IMG/VR virus record: IMGVR_UViG_3300032116_000235
Coordinates: 1-57,782 of that record
Reading direction: 5' to 3' (one strand)
Length of the DNA: 57,782 nucleotides
DNA from: a virus
The notes under the pieces are model-generated. The model saw only the letters and a program-made list of their open reading frames with translations, did not search any database and was not told the origin of the DNA. A program made the translations under genes and the position numbers. This document shows positions 47,458-55,816 of the stretch, piece by piece (positions within the stretch are counted from its first letter, which is position 1; the number at the start of each line of letters is the position of its first letter).

Positions 47458-48028
47458 ACCAATATGGGGCATGGTGCCACCGGGAGGATGGCATTACCGA
47501 GACGGAGATGTAACGCTAGATGGTTGCAGCCTCGACAATCTTTATGATGTTGTGCGTAATTATCGCGCTGAAAACCATCTGCCAATCGGAGATGTTGTCG
47601 GAGATGTTAATTCGTTCGTTTGCGGAAACTACCCGAATTACTGCCATGGCGTTGATATGGTTGTAATTACCAGCGTTGAACAACCTTCGCGCCAATCTGA
47701 GTTGCTAAACGACATTACAATATGGGCAAAAAATATATTAGTTACCCAAAAACGAATTGATTTCGTTACGGATGAACTCGCGGAAGCCAGATCAAAAATC
47801 TGCGCAAAATGTCCAAAGAATATCAAGTGGCGTAGCGGTTGCCAATCTTGCATTACTGCAACAGATAGGCTATCAACAAGCGTTCGCCAAGCTCGTGAAA
47901 CAAAAACCTCGCGTTCTCTCGGCGGATGCTCCATAATGCGCCACGACAATAAAAGTGCAGTTTTCTTCGACAAAAACAATTTTAACAAACCACAAAACTT
48001 GCCAGCTATTTGTTGGCTAAATCAATAA
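47450..48028 (+). CDS. 192-aa Cys-rich phage protein (MVPPGGWHY family)
   Basis: It opens with GMVPPGGWHYRDGDVTLDGC and NYRAENHLPIGDVVGDVNSF, a pattern shared by many phage proteins of unknown function. The C-terminal half carries CAKCPKNIKWRSGCQSC (about 119-135) and a later GGC. That predicts a zinc or iron-sulfur site, related in layout to the 83-aa protein at 41816. It is coupled to TAGT by an eight-base overlap and to the portal by a TAATG junction. A role in base modification or connector assembly is possible; none is shown. Confidence 0.6.
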   Translation: MAKPIWGMVPPGGWHYRDGDVTLDGCSLDNLYDVVRNYRAENHLPIGDVVGDVNSFVCGNYPNYCHGVDMVVITSVEQPSRQSELLNDITIWAKNILVTQKRIDFVTDELAEARSKICAKCPKNIKWRSGCQSCITATDRLSTSVRQARETKTSRSLGGCSIMRHDNKSAVFFDKNNFNKPQNLPAICWLNQ

Positions 48029-50451
48029 TGGCTAATTCAATCAAACCGCTCCCCGCAGAAGTCAGCAACAGCTACGCAACCAAAGCTCCGCGACTGCGAG
48101 ATGGTTCAGACAAAGACCAGCGGGTAAATCTTGAAATCACCGAACAGAAAGTCAACGACACTAACGATGTTGTTGATAAAGAGACTTTAACAGTTCGCCG
48201 GACATTTCGTGACGCATCACAAGCGTTTTCCGCTTACAAACGCCTTAAACAACAGAATGTCGAGCGCAACCGCAAAAATGCGCTGATTCAGAAGAAGCTC
48301 AACAACGAGCCGCCATACAGTCCGAAGAAACTTGAAAGCATGGGTCAGAATTGGCGTTCTAATCGACCAACTGGTTTTCTTTCCATTCTTGTCAGCCGGA
48401 TTCAGCCTCCGTTCAAAGCGGTTATTGAAGCTGGATCGACAATGACCTATAGCAAATTCCCAATTAACAGCGTCGATTCCGAGCAAAAGACCAAAGTATT
48501 TCGTGAGGAAATTACGAAAACAATTCGCGGATGGAGCGGCCATAATGATCTTTTGGCCCAAGTGGTTCATGAGAACACAACCTTCGGGTTTACCGCAATG
48601 TGTTGGGATGACACCCGAGATTGGAAGCCGGAATTCCTGCGCCAAGACTATACTTTTTTCTCAATTGAAACTCCTCAGAATGTTGACGCAACGCCAATTT
48701 GGGCGCGGAAGAGGAAATACCAGATTGCAGAGCTTCTTCCTATTCTTGAAGATGCCGAACTTTCCGCTTTGGCGGGATGGCACATTAAGAATCTTGTTAA
48801 GGCAATCAACACCGCCAGACCCGCTGGCAGAACTCTTGATAGCGACGATGATGCTCGCCGCTATGAAGACTGGATGCGTGAAGGTTCTTATGGGGCAAGC
48901 TACGAGAACGATGCGAAGTATGTCGAACTTGGCGAACTGCTCGTAAAAGAACCTAACGGAAAGATCAGCCGATTCTTGTTTGACGATAAGACAGGCGACG
49001 AGATTTGCACTCAGCTTGATCGCTACAATCGGATGTCGGATTGCTTGGCGTTGTTCGCCATCGAAGTTGGTTCTGGCTCTTTGATGTCCAGCCGTGGCGC
49101 AGGACGCGATCTTTACAACACCCATATTGCAGTCGATAAGGCCAGAAACCTAATCATCGACAATACCTATCTGCGCGGAATGCTTCTTCTTCGTAAAAGC
49201 GCAACAGCAAAAAATGGGGTTGCTCCGCTCACGGTGAACCATCCCGTAGCTTTCATTTCGGAAGGCTATGAGGTTGTTCAACAGCAAATGCCAGCCGATG
49301 TGGAAGATTTCATTCGCCTCGATCAATTCGTCAGCGGAATGGCGGAAATCCAAGTTGGAACTTTCCTTCCCTCTTCCGCAATGGGAATTCAAACTGGTGA
49401 CAAAACTGCCAGCGAAATCAACCGAGTGGCGGCGATTGAGAACCAAATCCGAGAAGGAATTCTTTCTCGTTGGGCGTTCCAATATTCCCAAGCGGTTCAG
49501 CGGATGCAACGGGGAATTTGCCATCCTGAACATATCCGTGCCGCCAGCGAATTGAAAACGATGCTGGATGTTGCGAGAATCCAAAATCCTGCCGCTGTAT
49601 GGGCAAGACGCGATGTTGTTGAAGCATTCATGGAATCTGGATTGGAAATGCCATCATTTATGGTTCCGTTTGAAATTCCACGCCATCTTGACGAGGACGC
49701 TATTGATTGTTGTTTGCGGATGATTGAACGCAATCTTCCACCAAGCGATATTCTTCTTATGGCATTTACGCCAGCGCAAGAACTGCTTCCTGATATGCTT
49801 TCGCAAGACAACGCCATCCTCGATCTTTTGATTCAGCGATACATGGGCAATCCTTCAATCAACCAAGCCGAGTTGATGAAACTGGATTGGAGCCGGAAAG
49901 TTGGTCAGGAAATCGCCAATTCTGTTATCGTTCCGCCTGACATGGTTCAGGCTAACGCGATTGAAGCCACTCGCCAACAGGTTATCGAACTGCAAAGCAT
50001 CATGGCTGGGCAGGAAGTCCCAGTGTCTCCGCGAGACGATGATGATATTCACCTTGAAACGCTCACGCAAAAACTAATGCCCGTCATCGCTAACGCTCCT
50101 GAAGGCTCTCTGCCTCCTGAAATGGTTCAGCCATTCACAAGAGCGTTGCAACATTACATGACGCATATTCAGCAGGCCGAAGGCAAAGGAATAGACAAAC
50201 AGAAACTTCAAATCTATAAAGAAGGTTTGAAAATGGCTTATGAAAAAATGACCGCTGGGTTAAACGCTCCTCCGGTGGATCAAGTTATGCCTGCGGCGGC
50301 AGTTGGGCGGTCAGGCGGAGGCGGAGGAGGTCGCAGGCCATCAGTCGCACAAGCAAACATGGCAGGGGAAGCATTGGCTCAATCTCAGCCAAACCAACTC
50401 GGAACAATCAACGAAATCGCCGCTCCCGGAAAACCTCCGACTGCGGCTTAA
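48028..50451 (+). CDS. Portal protein
   Basis: I set the start at 48028 (MANSIKPLPAEV), which shares a base with the previous stop. The 807-aa product has a long N-terminal region and typical portal features: GFLSILVSRIQPPFKAVIEA, then ENTTFGFTAMCWDDTRDWKP. A long helical middle follows (GTFLPSSAMGIQTGDKTASE and NRVAAIENQIREGILSRWAF), with an extended helical C-terminal barrel region. The tail is Gly-rich (SGGGGGGRRPSV). Portal dodecamers form the DNA channel and bind TerL. Position after TerL and before scaffold and capsid supports this. It is larger than many portals, as seen in short-tailed phages. Confidence 0.8.
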   Translation: MANSIKPLPAEVSNSYATKAPRLRDGSDKDQRVNLEITEQKVNDTNDVVDKETLTVRRTFRDASQAFSAYKRLKQQNVERNRKNALIQKKLNNEPPYSPKKLESMGQNWRSNRPTGFLSILVSRIQPPFKAVIEAGSTMTYSKFPINSVDSEQKTKVFREEITKTIRGWSGHNDLLAQVVHENTTFGFTAMCWDDTRDWKPEFLRQDYTFFSIETPQNVDATPIWARKRKYQIAELLPILEDAELSALAGWHIKNLVKAINTARPAGRTLDSDDDARRYEDWMREGSYGASYENDAKYVELGELLVKEPNGKISRFLFDDKTGDEICTQLDRYNRMSDCLALFAIEVGSGSLMSSRGAGRDLYNTHIAVDKARNLIIDNTYLRGMLLLRKSATAKNGVAPLTVNHPVAFISEGYEVVQQQMPADVEDFIRLDQFVSGMAEIQVGTFLPSSAMGIQTGDKTASEINRVAAIENQIREGILSRWAFQYSQAVQRMQRGICHPEHIRAASELKTMLDVARIQNPAAVWARRDVVEAFMESGLEMPSFMVPFEIPRHLDEDAIDCCLRMIERNLPPSDILLMAFTPAQELLPDMLSQDNAILDLLIQRYMGNPSINQAELMKLDWSRKVGQEIANSVIVPPDMVQANAIEATRQQVIELQSIMAGQEVPVSPRDDDDIHLETLTQKLMPVIANAPEGSLPPEMVQPFTRALQHYMTHIQQAEGKGIDKQKLQIYKEGLKMAYEKMTAGLNAPPVDQVMPAAAVGRSGGGGGGRRPSVAQANMAGEALAQSQPNQLGTINEIAAPGKPPTAA

Positions 50452-50461
50452 TAATAAAATT

Positions 50462-50779
50462 ATGCCAGATACTAATAAAAAAACAAAAGGGTTGGGAGCA
50501 AAGACCGACAAAGAAAAAAACGAGGAAGTAAAAGCGTTGGAAACCAAGCTCGACAAAGAGCGGGAACTTGAACGCTTGCTGAAAGCCGAGGAGGATGCCG
50601 CTTACGAGCGTCTTGAAAAGCAAGGCATGAGCGATCAGGGAATTGTTTCTCCCGAACAGCTTCTTGAGTTCGGAAAAGATGTCTACAAAGGCACGAAAGC
50701 CAACGCTAAAAAAGTCGCCACGAAAGTTGGCGAAGGAATTTCAAGGCTCGCTGAAAAAGTTAAAGAGAAAATGAAATGA
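50462..50779 (+). CDS. 105-aa charged protein, unknown head-operon component
   Basis: The start at 50462 (MPDTNKKTKGLGAKTDKEK) is the first after the portal stop; a longer frame would lie in the portal gene. The product is highly charged and helical (KALETKLDKERELERLLKAE and EDAAYERLEKQGMSDQGIV), then basic with YKGTKANAKKVATKV and a final KVKEKMK. It has no membrane segment. It may be a small assembly or DNA-associated protein. ATGA overlap with the next gene. Confidence 0.5.
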   Translation: MPDTNKKTKGLGAKTDKEKNEEVKALETKLDKERELERLLKAEEDAAYERLEKQGMSDQGIVSPEQLLEFGKDVYKGTKANAKKVATKVGEGISRLAEKVKEKMK

Positions 50780-51018
50780 CAAACTGGGAACCTGCTGACG
50801 CAAATCGTCTCCGCGATTACTTGAATAAAACTCAATTCAAACTCGCGGTATTTCTGAAAACGCGCATTCCTCGCATTGACGGCAAAACGATTGAGGAAGT
50901 TGCTTTGCAGGCTAAATACAAAGAAGGATTTGAAACCGCTCTGCGAGAGCTTGACGAGCTTGCCATTGTTCTTGAAAACAAAGACGATCCCTCGTCTGGC
51001 ACATTCACAACAATGTAA
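50776..51018 (+). CDS. 80-aa protein, unknown
   Basis: The protein is a compact helical unit (NRLRDYLNKTQFKLAVFLKT, KTIEEVALQAKYKEGFETAL and RELDELAIVLENKD). It is followed five bases later by a basic protein. Small helical proteins at this place between portal and scaffold are common in phage genomes, but this one is not recognised. Confidence 0.5.
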   Translation: MTNWEPADANRLRDYLNKTQFKLAVFLKTRIPRIDGKTIEEVALQAKYKEGFETALRELDELAIVLENKDDPSSGTFTTM

Positions 51019-51023
51019 ATCCT

Positions 51024-51275
51024 ATGGCTGAAATCAAAAAACGCTTCACAAAAATTGTCCATAACAAGGCAACCGGAAGAACGCGAACAGTCAAATACGG
51101 GCAAGCTGGCAAAGCGGCTGATGGCGGCGACAGGATTCGTCCGGGAACCAAAAAAGGCGATGCGTATTGCGCTCGTTCAGCAAAAATCAAAGGGGATTGG
51201 AAAAGTGACCCAAACAGCCCGAACAACCTGTCACGCAAAAAGTGGCGTTGCCGTGGCTCTAAATCCATGAAATAG
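51024..51275 (+). CDS. Conserved small basic phage protein (SRKKWRCRGSKS motif)
   Basis: The 83-aa product is basic and has the pattern HNKATGRTRTVKYGQAGKAA, then DGGDRIRPGTKKGDAYCARS and NNLSRKKWRCRGSKSMK. This is a recurring phage family, often found near head genes; no function is known to me. Two cysteines near its end may bind metal. The start follows a short gap after the previous stop, with no strong ribosome site. Confidence 0.65.
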   Translation: MAEIKKRFTKIVHNKATGRTRTVKYGQAGKAADGGDRIRPGTKKGDAYCARSAKIKGDWKSDPNSPNNLSRKKWRCRGSKSMK

Positions 51276-51281
51276 TATAAA

Positions 51282-51337
51282 GAGTTTAGTCATCTATACG
51301 CTAAACTCGGTATAAGTGCATATATTTCGGTATAAAA
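51282..51337 (+). promoter_or_regulatory. Hairpin and duplicated TCGGTATAA before the scaffold gene
   Basis: GAGTTTAG (51282-51289) pairs with CTAAACTC (51301-51308). Right after it, TCGGTATAA occurs at 51307-51315 and again at 51328-51335, a spacing of two helical turns, and TATAAAAT could act as a -10 element. The 81-base gap (51276-51356) may hold a terminator plus promoter or an operator pair. Confidence 0.4.
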
Positions 51338-51356
51338 TAACAAAAACACAATAAAT

Positions 51357-52628
51357 ATGGAAGATAACGAAAAAGCAGAACTTGATGTGACTGGATTTGG
51401 CAATCCCGGTCTTGAAGCAGATAAAATTGACGACGAGACAGATTCTTATATTGATTCTGCGCTCGATTCCGCGTTGGAAGAGACAGCAGAAGCCGAGACA
51501 GCAGATAATGAGCCTGTCATTGAAGAACAGGCTTCGGAGACGCCAGAAGGCATTCCAGAGCGCGAAATCGCCACTCCTGCTCAAATTGATCCCGTTGAGC
51601 CTGTTTCTCCCGTTGAACCTGTCATTCCTCCAGTTGAAATTGATCCGGAGATTTCTGCGATTGAACAACCTCGGAATCTTTCTGAAAAAAACCAGAGCAA
51701 TTGGCGCAAACTGCAAGAAACCGCTTCCTCGTATAAACGCCAAGCGCAAGAAGCCGAAGTGTTGCGTCAGAAGTTGCAGGAATACGAGCAAAAACCTCCT
51801 GTTCCGCAAGACTACGAAGACCTGCGTAAATTCCGAGCAATCTTCGATGTTCAGTCTGATCCTGAATTTCAAGAAAAATACGACAAACCAATCAATCAAG
51901 CCAAAGATGCTGTGTATTCTATTCTGCGTAAGCATGGGGCAACTGACGAGGTTATCAATTCAATCGAAGCGAAAGGCGGACCAGATAAAGTTGACCAGAA
52001 ATGGTGGATTGAAAATGCCATCAACAAACTTCCCTTGACTGACGCCGAGCGATTAAAGCGTGGGCTTGTGGATGTTGCTGACTTGCAGGAGCGCAGGATG
52101 TCGGAAGTGCAGAAATCAGCTCAAAATGCCGAGCAATATTACCAGCAACGAGGCGAAGCGGCTGTCGAATGGTTCTCAAATCAGGAGCAGGAAATTTACA
52201 AGTATGTTCAAGATCGTGTTGTCCAAGAAAAAGCTGAATGGGCCATGCGAAAAGAAGTGCCTAAAAACGCAACGCCTGAACAGATGAAAGCAATTCAAGC
52301 GCACAACGAACTTGCTGGCCAAGTTGAAAATCTTTTTACCTCTGCATTGTGGCCTAAAACTTCTCAAGAACGGGCAGATGTCGCGGCGGCGGCGGCGATG
52401 AGTCATGTTTTGACAAATCAACTCCGCGCCGAACAGACAAGTCGCCAGAAAATGGCGGCGCAGTTGAAGCAACTCACCGAAGAAAACGCTCGCTTGAAAG
52501 GAGCCGGAAGAATGCCAAAACAAAATCTTGCTACTGCTTCCAGTAACAAACCAGCAAGCACCACGGATCGGCTAAAAATGTCGTCTCTTGACGCCATTGA
52601 TCTTGGCCTTGATGAAGCTGGCGCGTAA
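51357..52628 (+). CDS. Scaffold-like protein
   Basis: The 423-aa product is acidic at the start (MEDNEKAELDVTGFG and YIDSALDSALEETAEA), with a Pro/Val-rich linker (PVEPVSPVEPVIPPVEIDPE). Long helices follow (NWRKLQETASSYKRQAQEAE, then ERRMSEVQKSAQNAEQYYQQ) and then a coiled coil (AQLKQLTEENARLKGAGRMP). It ends in a short disordered tail. Composition, size and position (after portal and small head proteins, before the capsid gene) match internal scaffolds that shape the prohead and leave. No protease motif is visible in it. Confidence 0.7.
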   Translation: MEDNEKAELDVTGFGNPGLEADKIDDETDSYIDSALDSALEETAEAETADNEPVIEEQASETPEGIPEREIATPAQIDPVEPVSPVEPVIPPVEIDPEISAIEQPRNLSEKNQSNWRKLQETASSYKRQAQEAEVLRQKLQEYEQKPPVPQDYEDLRKFRAIFDVQSDPEFQEKYDKPINQAKDAVYSILRKHGATDEVINSIEAKGGPDKVDQKWWIENAINKLPLTDAERLKRGLVDVADLQERRMSEVQKSAQNAEQYYQQRGEAAVEWFSNQEQEIYKYVQDRVVQEKAEWAMRKEVPKNATPEQMKAIQAHNELAGQVENLFTSALWPKTSQERADVAAAAAMSHVLTNQLRAEQTSRQKMAAQLKQLTEENARLKGAGRMPKQNLATASSNKPASTTDRLKMSSLDAIDLGLDEAGA

Positions 52629-52678
52629 ATGCGCCAACTGTTAGGAGATTCCTAACAGTTCAATTCAATAACTGAATT
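52620..52678 (+). terminator. Three consecutive inverted repeats after the scaffold gene
   Basis: The first hairpin, GGCGC (52620-52624) with GCGCC (52631-52635), includes the stop codon. The second is a perfect 11-bp stem, AACTGTTAGGA (52636-52646) with its complement (52650-52660), with loop GAT. The third, AATTCA (52662-52667) with TGAATT (52673-52678), is small. The middle stem is the strongest candidate terminator or mRNA processing site, separating the scaffold from the sugar genes. Confidence 0.6.
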
Positions 52679-52700
52679 AATAAACAGAAAATAGATACCT

Positions 52701-53717
52701 ATGAGCCAACCAAAATTGTCGCCTGACGAAAAAATCACAGCCATTGCGCTTGAACAACCTGATCCATTCTCAAGGCCCGGACAAACGGCAAAAATTCCCG
52801 GAAACCAATCAAGAAAACCGCAACGAGATTTCTCACATCTTGATGAACCTGTCGCAGAAGTTGCTCAGAAAAAAGAAGAGCCAGTAGAGGAGAAAAAAGA
52901 AACGAAAAAGCGTGGCCCAAAAACGAAGAAACTGGAAACAATTCCAGAACCAACAGCAATAGTTGAGGAAATTATTGTGGCCTCGCGAAGCGTTGATGGG
53001 TTGCCAAGCTATCGCGCTGAATTTTCAGGGCGAGATGTTTTTGTGGGCTTCCCTTGCTATAAAACAACAAATCCCGTTACCGCATTCGCAATGATTGCGC
53101 TGGCTTTGGATTTCGGGCGCGACAAAATCCGCTATGATATGTCGATTGGTGACGCGATGGTTTATCACAGCCGCAATCGCATTGCTGAAAAGTTCCTTCA
53201 AACAGACGCGAAATATCTGTTCATGATGGATGATGACATTATCCCTTGTATTGGCCGTCCGGCATGGATGAAAGCCAATGTTGCTTCTGCTCGCAGCTTG
53301 ACAGATCTTCCGCTTCAACGCCACATTTTGCATCGGTTGATCAACAGCGGAAAAACGCTCGTCGGCGGAGCATATTTTGGCCGTCAAGAAGGGGCAAAGT
53401 TGATGTGTAGCGATCAATCGTTAGTAAAAAATGCGCGCCAATACGACGATTTCATTGTGCCTGTTGATTGGATTGCTACTGGATGCCTTTTGGTTCACAG
53501 GCAGGTTTTTTTAGACATCAAAGAAAAGTTTCCAGAGCTTGCGCCAACCTCCGCTCAACTTGCCGCAGACCCAACTGCGCCTTTCGATTTCTTTCTACCG
53601 ATGAAAGGTGGCGTTGGCGAAGATGTTGCTTTCTGCCATCGCGCAAAACAAATCGGCCATCAACCGCACATTGATCTTGGAACTCCCGTCTTTCATGTCG
53701 GCTACAAAACTTACTGA
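52701..53717 (+). CDS. GT-A glycosyltransferase-like protein with charged N-terminal extension
   Basis: The first ~90 residues are disordered and charged (VAQKKEEPVEEKKETKKRG). The catalytic-like part (about 104-338) has SIGDAMVYHSRNRIAEKF (R158, N159), LFMMDDDIIPC (D177-D179), DWIATGCLLVHRQVF and GGVGEDVAFCHRAKQIG. That order matches the 212-aa protein at 38924. It shares one base with the following gene. Donor and acceptor are unknown. Location next to the scaffold and capsid genes suggests virion protein or DNA decoration during assembly, but that is inference. Confidence 0.65.
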   Translation: MSQPKLSPDEKITAIALEQPDPFSRPGQTAKIPGNQSRKPQRDFSHLDEPVAEVAQKKEEPVEEKKETKKRGPKTKKLETIPEPTAIVEEIIVASRSVDGLPSYRAEFSGRDVFVGFPCYKTTNPVTAFAMIALALDFGRDKIRYDMSIGDAMVYHSRNRIAEKFLQTDAKYLFMMDDDIIPCIGRPAWMKANVASARSLTDLPLQRHILHRLINSGKTLVGGAYFGRQEGAKLMCSDQSLVKNARQYDDFIVPVDWIATGCLLVHRQVFLDIKEKFPELAPTSAQLAADPTAPFDFFLPMKGGVGEDVAFCHRAKQIGHQPHIDLGTPVFHVGYKTY

Positions 53718-54325
53718 TGAAACCTAAAATTTACGCTTACTACGAGTCAATTCAGATGAGCAATCAGCCAGAGGAATTTGCTTGCGCAAATATCTGGAAA
53801 GAATCATGGGAAAAGAACGGATGGGAAGCCGTCATGCTCAACAATAGCCATGCAAAAGGAAGCAATCTATACCAAAAGCTGGTTACTCGCATATTGAAAA
53901 CGCTTCCTCATTTTTCTTTAGAAGACCAAAACAATTTGCAACGAGTAATGGTGCGTTTTACGCGCTGGTGCGCTCTTCATGCCGCAAGAGGCGGCTGGAT
54001 GTCTGATTACGATTGCGTGAATGTTGGTTTTTCACCGCAAGATGCCGATGAATTAGCAAAATCTGATTCATTGATTGTTATCGGAAAGCCGAGTTCATAT
54101 TTGTTCTACGCTAATCATGATATTTGCGGAGGAACGATCAGCAAATTCATTGCGGATGGAATAATGAACGGAAGTTCCATTTCATCTGAATCAGAACTAC
54201 TCAATTTCAGTAAAGAATACTCAGATATGGACAAAAAAATTGTCCATGTTCGGAAATCTGATGGCAAAACAAAATCGGAAGCCATGAAATCAATTTATGC
54301 AGAATTCATTTCCGTTCCAGCGTAG
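53717..54325 (+). CDS. GT32-like glycosyltransferase (DXD sugar-binding)
   Basis: The 202-aa product has the motif RWCALHAARGGWMSDYDC (about 84-100), in which DYD at 97-99 fits the DXD site of GT32-type capsule glycosyltransferases. The start (PKIYAYYESI, then IWKESWEKNGWEAVML) also matches this family. It starts one base into the previous stop and overlaps the next gene by 29 bases. It is the second of four linked sugar-modification genes. Specificity is unknown. Confidence 0.65.
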   Translation: MKPKIYAYYESIQMSNQPEEFACANIWKESWEKNGWEAVMLNNSHAKGSNLYQKLVTRILKTLPHFSLEDQNNLQRVMVRFTRWCALHAARGGWMSDYDCVNVGFSPQDADELAKSDSLIVIGKPSSYLFYANHDICGGTISKFIADGIMNGSSISSESELLNFSKEYSDMDKKIVHVRKSDGKTKSEAMKSIYAEFISVPA

Positions 54326-55022
54326 AAAAACATTTCTGCATACAGGACATATTGGTGATATAATCGCTTTTTTACCATCATTCCAAGCTCTAAACGGAAC
54401 TACGATTGTCGTTCAAGACGGAGAACGGATGGTTCCAATGCGAGGATTCAAATTTGATTCATTAAAACCACTCCTCGAAAGTCAGGGGATTGAAACAACG
54501 ATGAACTTTTCTGGATTTTGCATTGATGTCAATGTTTCAGGTTGGAGAGAATGTTATCGCGATGATATTTCTTTGCTGGATTCGCAAGCGAGATATTTAG
54601 GGGTTGTTCCAAAAAAAACGGGGCGCATGAACATAACTGAGCCTTGGATAAAAGTTGAAAAAAACAAAAAACTCATCGGGAAAACAATTTTTAATCGCAC
54701 GCCAAGATATAGAAATGACAGGTTTTCGTGGGAGAAAATTTATGATAAATATGGGGAAAATTCTATTTTTATTGGAACCGAGGAAGAGCACGATGAATTT
54801 TGCAAAAAAATTGGGGCTATTCAATATTATCAGACAAAAAATTGTTTAGAAGTCGCTGAGGCAATCAACGGGTGTGATCTTTTTATAGGTAATCAATCAA
54901 GTTCTTTTTGGATAGCTGCCGCGCTCAGAAAACCTTTAATTCAAGAGGTATTTCCGCCGTGTCCGAATAGCATTATTGAGTATCCAGAAGCGCAGTATCT
55001 ATTTCATACCGACGATTTATGA
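54297..55022 (+). CDS. GT9-like GT-B glycosyltransferase
   Basis: The 241-aa protein begins with HTGHIGDIIAFLPSFQAL (about 15-32), the pattern of the N-terminal GT9/heptosyltransferase glycine loop. It later has FIGTEEEHDEFCKKIG and DLFIGNQSSSFWIAAALRKP (about 197-216), like the donor-binding C-terminal half. It is shorter than GT9 enzymes (~320-350 residues), so the N-terminal domain is abbreviated. The start lies within the previous gene, overlap 29 bases. No later in-frame Met is plausible. Confidence 0.6.
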   Translation: MQNSFPFQRRKTFLHTGHIGDIIAFLPSFQALNGTTIVVQDGERMVPMRGFKFDSLKPLLESQGIETTMNFSGFCIDVNVSGWRECYRDDISLLDSQARYLGVVPKKTGRMNITEPWIKVEKNKKLIGKTIFNRTPRYRNDRFSWEKIYDKYGENSIFIGTEEEHDEFCKKIGAIQYYQTKNCLEVAEAINGCDLFIGNQSSSFWIAAALRKPLIQEVFPPCPNSIIEYPEAQYLFHTDDL

Positions 55023-55591
55023 AAGAGTCATCAAAAGCTATGGAGAGGAGGTTTAAATCTGAAAAGGCTTCTTTATTCAAAAAAATTTTCCAAGGTAAAG
55101 GAATTGACATCGGCGCAGGTGACGATCTTATCAAGGTTGATGGAGTTATTGGATTTGATGTTGAGGATGGTGACGCAAACCATCTTGACAGATATTTTGA
55201 ATCCGAATCTTTCGACTTCATTCATGCCTCTCAATGTTTAGAGCACATGATTGATCCAAAAGCCGCGCTCATTTCTTGGCTGAAAGTTCTGAAGAAAGGT
55301 GGATACGCAGTCATCTCTATTCCATCTTGGGAACTCTACGAGGGAATGATCTGGCCTAGCCGATTCAATCCAGATCACAAGTCAACTTGGTCTTTATGGA
55401 TGCCAGCTTCTCCAGCACCAACTCATGTTTGCTTGCCAGAATGGACTGCGTGTTTTTCTGATTGTGATTTGATCTGCTGTGACTTGATAGACACAAATTA
55501 TAATTACAAAATTGGAACTCGTATTGACCAAACATATCCATACGAAAATCGCGTTGAAGCGTTCATAGAATTTATTTTGAGGAAAAGATAA
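55019..55591 (+). CDS. SAM-dependent class I methyltransferase-like protein
   Basis: The 190-aa product has motif I GIDIGAGDD (28-36), an acidic strand end FDVEDGD (about 46-52), and SFDFIHASQCLEHMIDP (about 65-81) typical of SAM-binding methyltransferases. It continues with AALISWLKVLKKGGYAVISI. Target is unknown; sugar O-methylation fits the neighbours, and a DNA base target is less likely because no DNA-binding extension is seen. It starts four bases inside the previous gene and ends the sugar operon before the capsid leader. Confidence 0.7.
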   Translation: MKESSKAMERRFKSEKASLFKKIFQGKGIDIGAGDDLIKVDGVIGFDVEDGDANHLDRYFESESFDFIHASQCLEHMIDPKAALISWLKVLKKGGYAVISIPSWELYEGMIWPSRFNPDHKSTWSLWMPASPAPTHVCLPEWTACFSDCDLICCDLIDTNYNYKIGTRIDQTYPYENRVEAFIEFILRKR

Positions 55592-55598
55592 AAATTAT

Positions 55599-55627
55599 TT
55601 GACAAGTTCAATTCTTTGAAATAAAAC
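55599..55627 (+). promoter_or_regulatory. Sigma-70-like promoter candidate before the capsid gene
   Basis: TTGACA (55599-55604), 17 bases, TAAAAC (55622-55627). The -35 match is perfect. It would start transcription just ahead of the structured leader and the major capsid gene, allowing strong capsid expression apart from the sugar genes. Confidence 0.5.
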
Positions 55628-55816
55628 ATTGCCATATTCGGGATGCCAAATCCGTTATTTTGGTGGCTCGGTTGAAGCCAAGGCAATCAACCAAACAAGC
55701 CGTAAAAAAAGCACCAGCGGCTGGGTGCGATCCAAAAATTAACCGCTCTGAAAAGAGCAAAAATTTGTTCTGGAATCGCGCCATAATGTTGTGATTTCGG
55801 AACTCTCGAAAACAAC
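55628..55816 (+). ncRNA. Structured 5' leader of the major capsid gene with alternative hairpins
   Basis: The 248-base gap has no gene and folds well by eye. ATTGCC (55628-55633) closes with GGCAAT (55682-55687). Inside lie hairpins CCAAA/TTTGG (55646-55663) and TGGCT/AGCCA (55664-55680, 7-base loop). GGTGCGATCC (55724-55733) pairs with GGAATCGCGCC (55772-55782) around GCTCT-GAAA-AGAGC (55745-55758). The same GGTGC (55724-55728) can instead pair with GCACC (55711-55715). GTTGT/TTTCG (55788-55799) pairs with CGAAA/ACAAC (55807-55816) just before the start. A regulatory or mRNA-stabilising RNA is inferred; it does not match any family I know. Confidence 0.5.

Noticed and set aside
48010-48027. 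Earlier in-frame ATG for the portal (MLAKSI)
   Set aside because: It would overlap the preceding gene further; the TAATG junction at 48026-48030 matches the coupling seen at other gene pairs here.
55664-55680. Five-base stem with seven-base loop in the capsid leader, tRNA-arm-like
   Set aside because: The loop CGGTTGA lacks U33 of an anticodon loop and the TTC of a T loop, and no acceptor stem or D arm is present. Not a tRNA.
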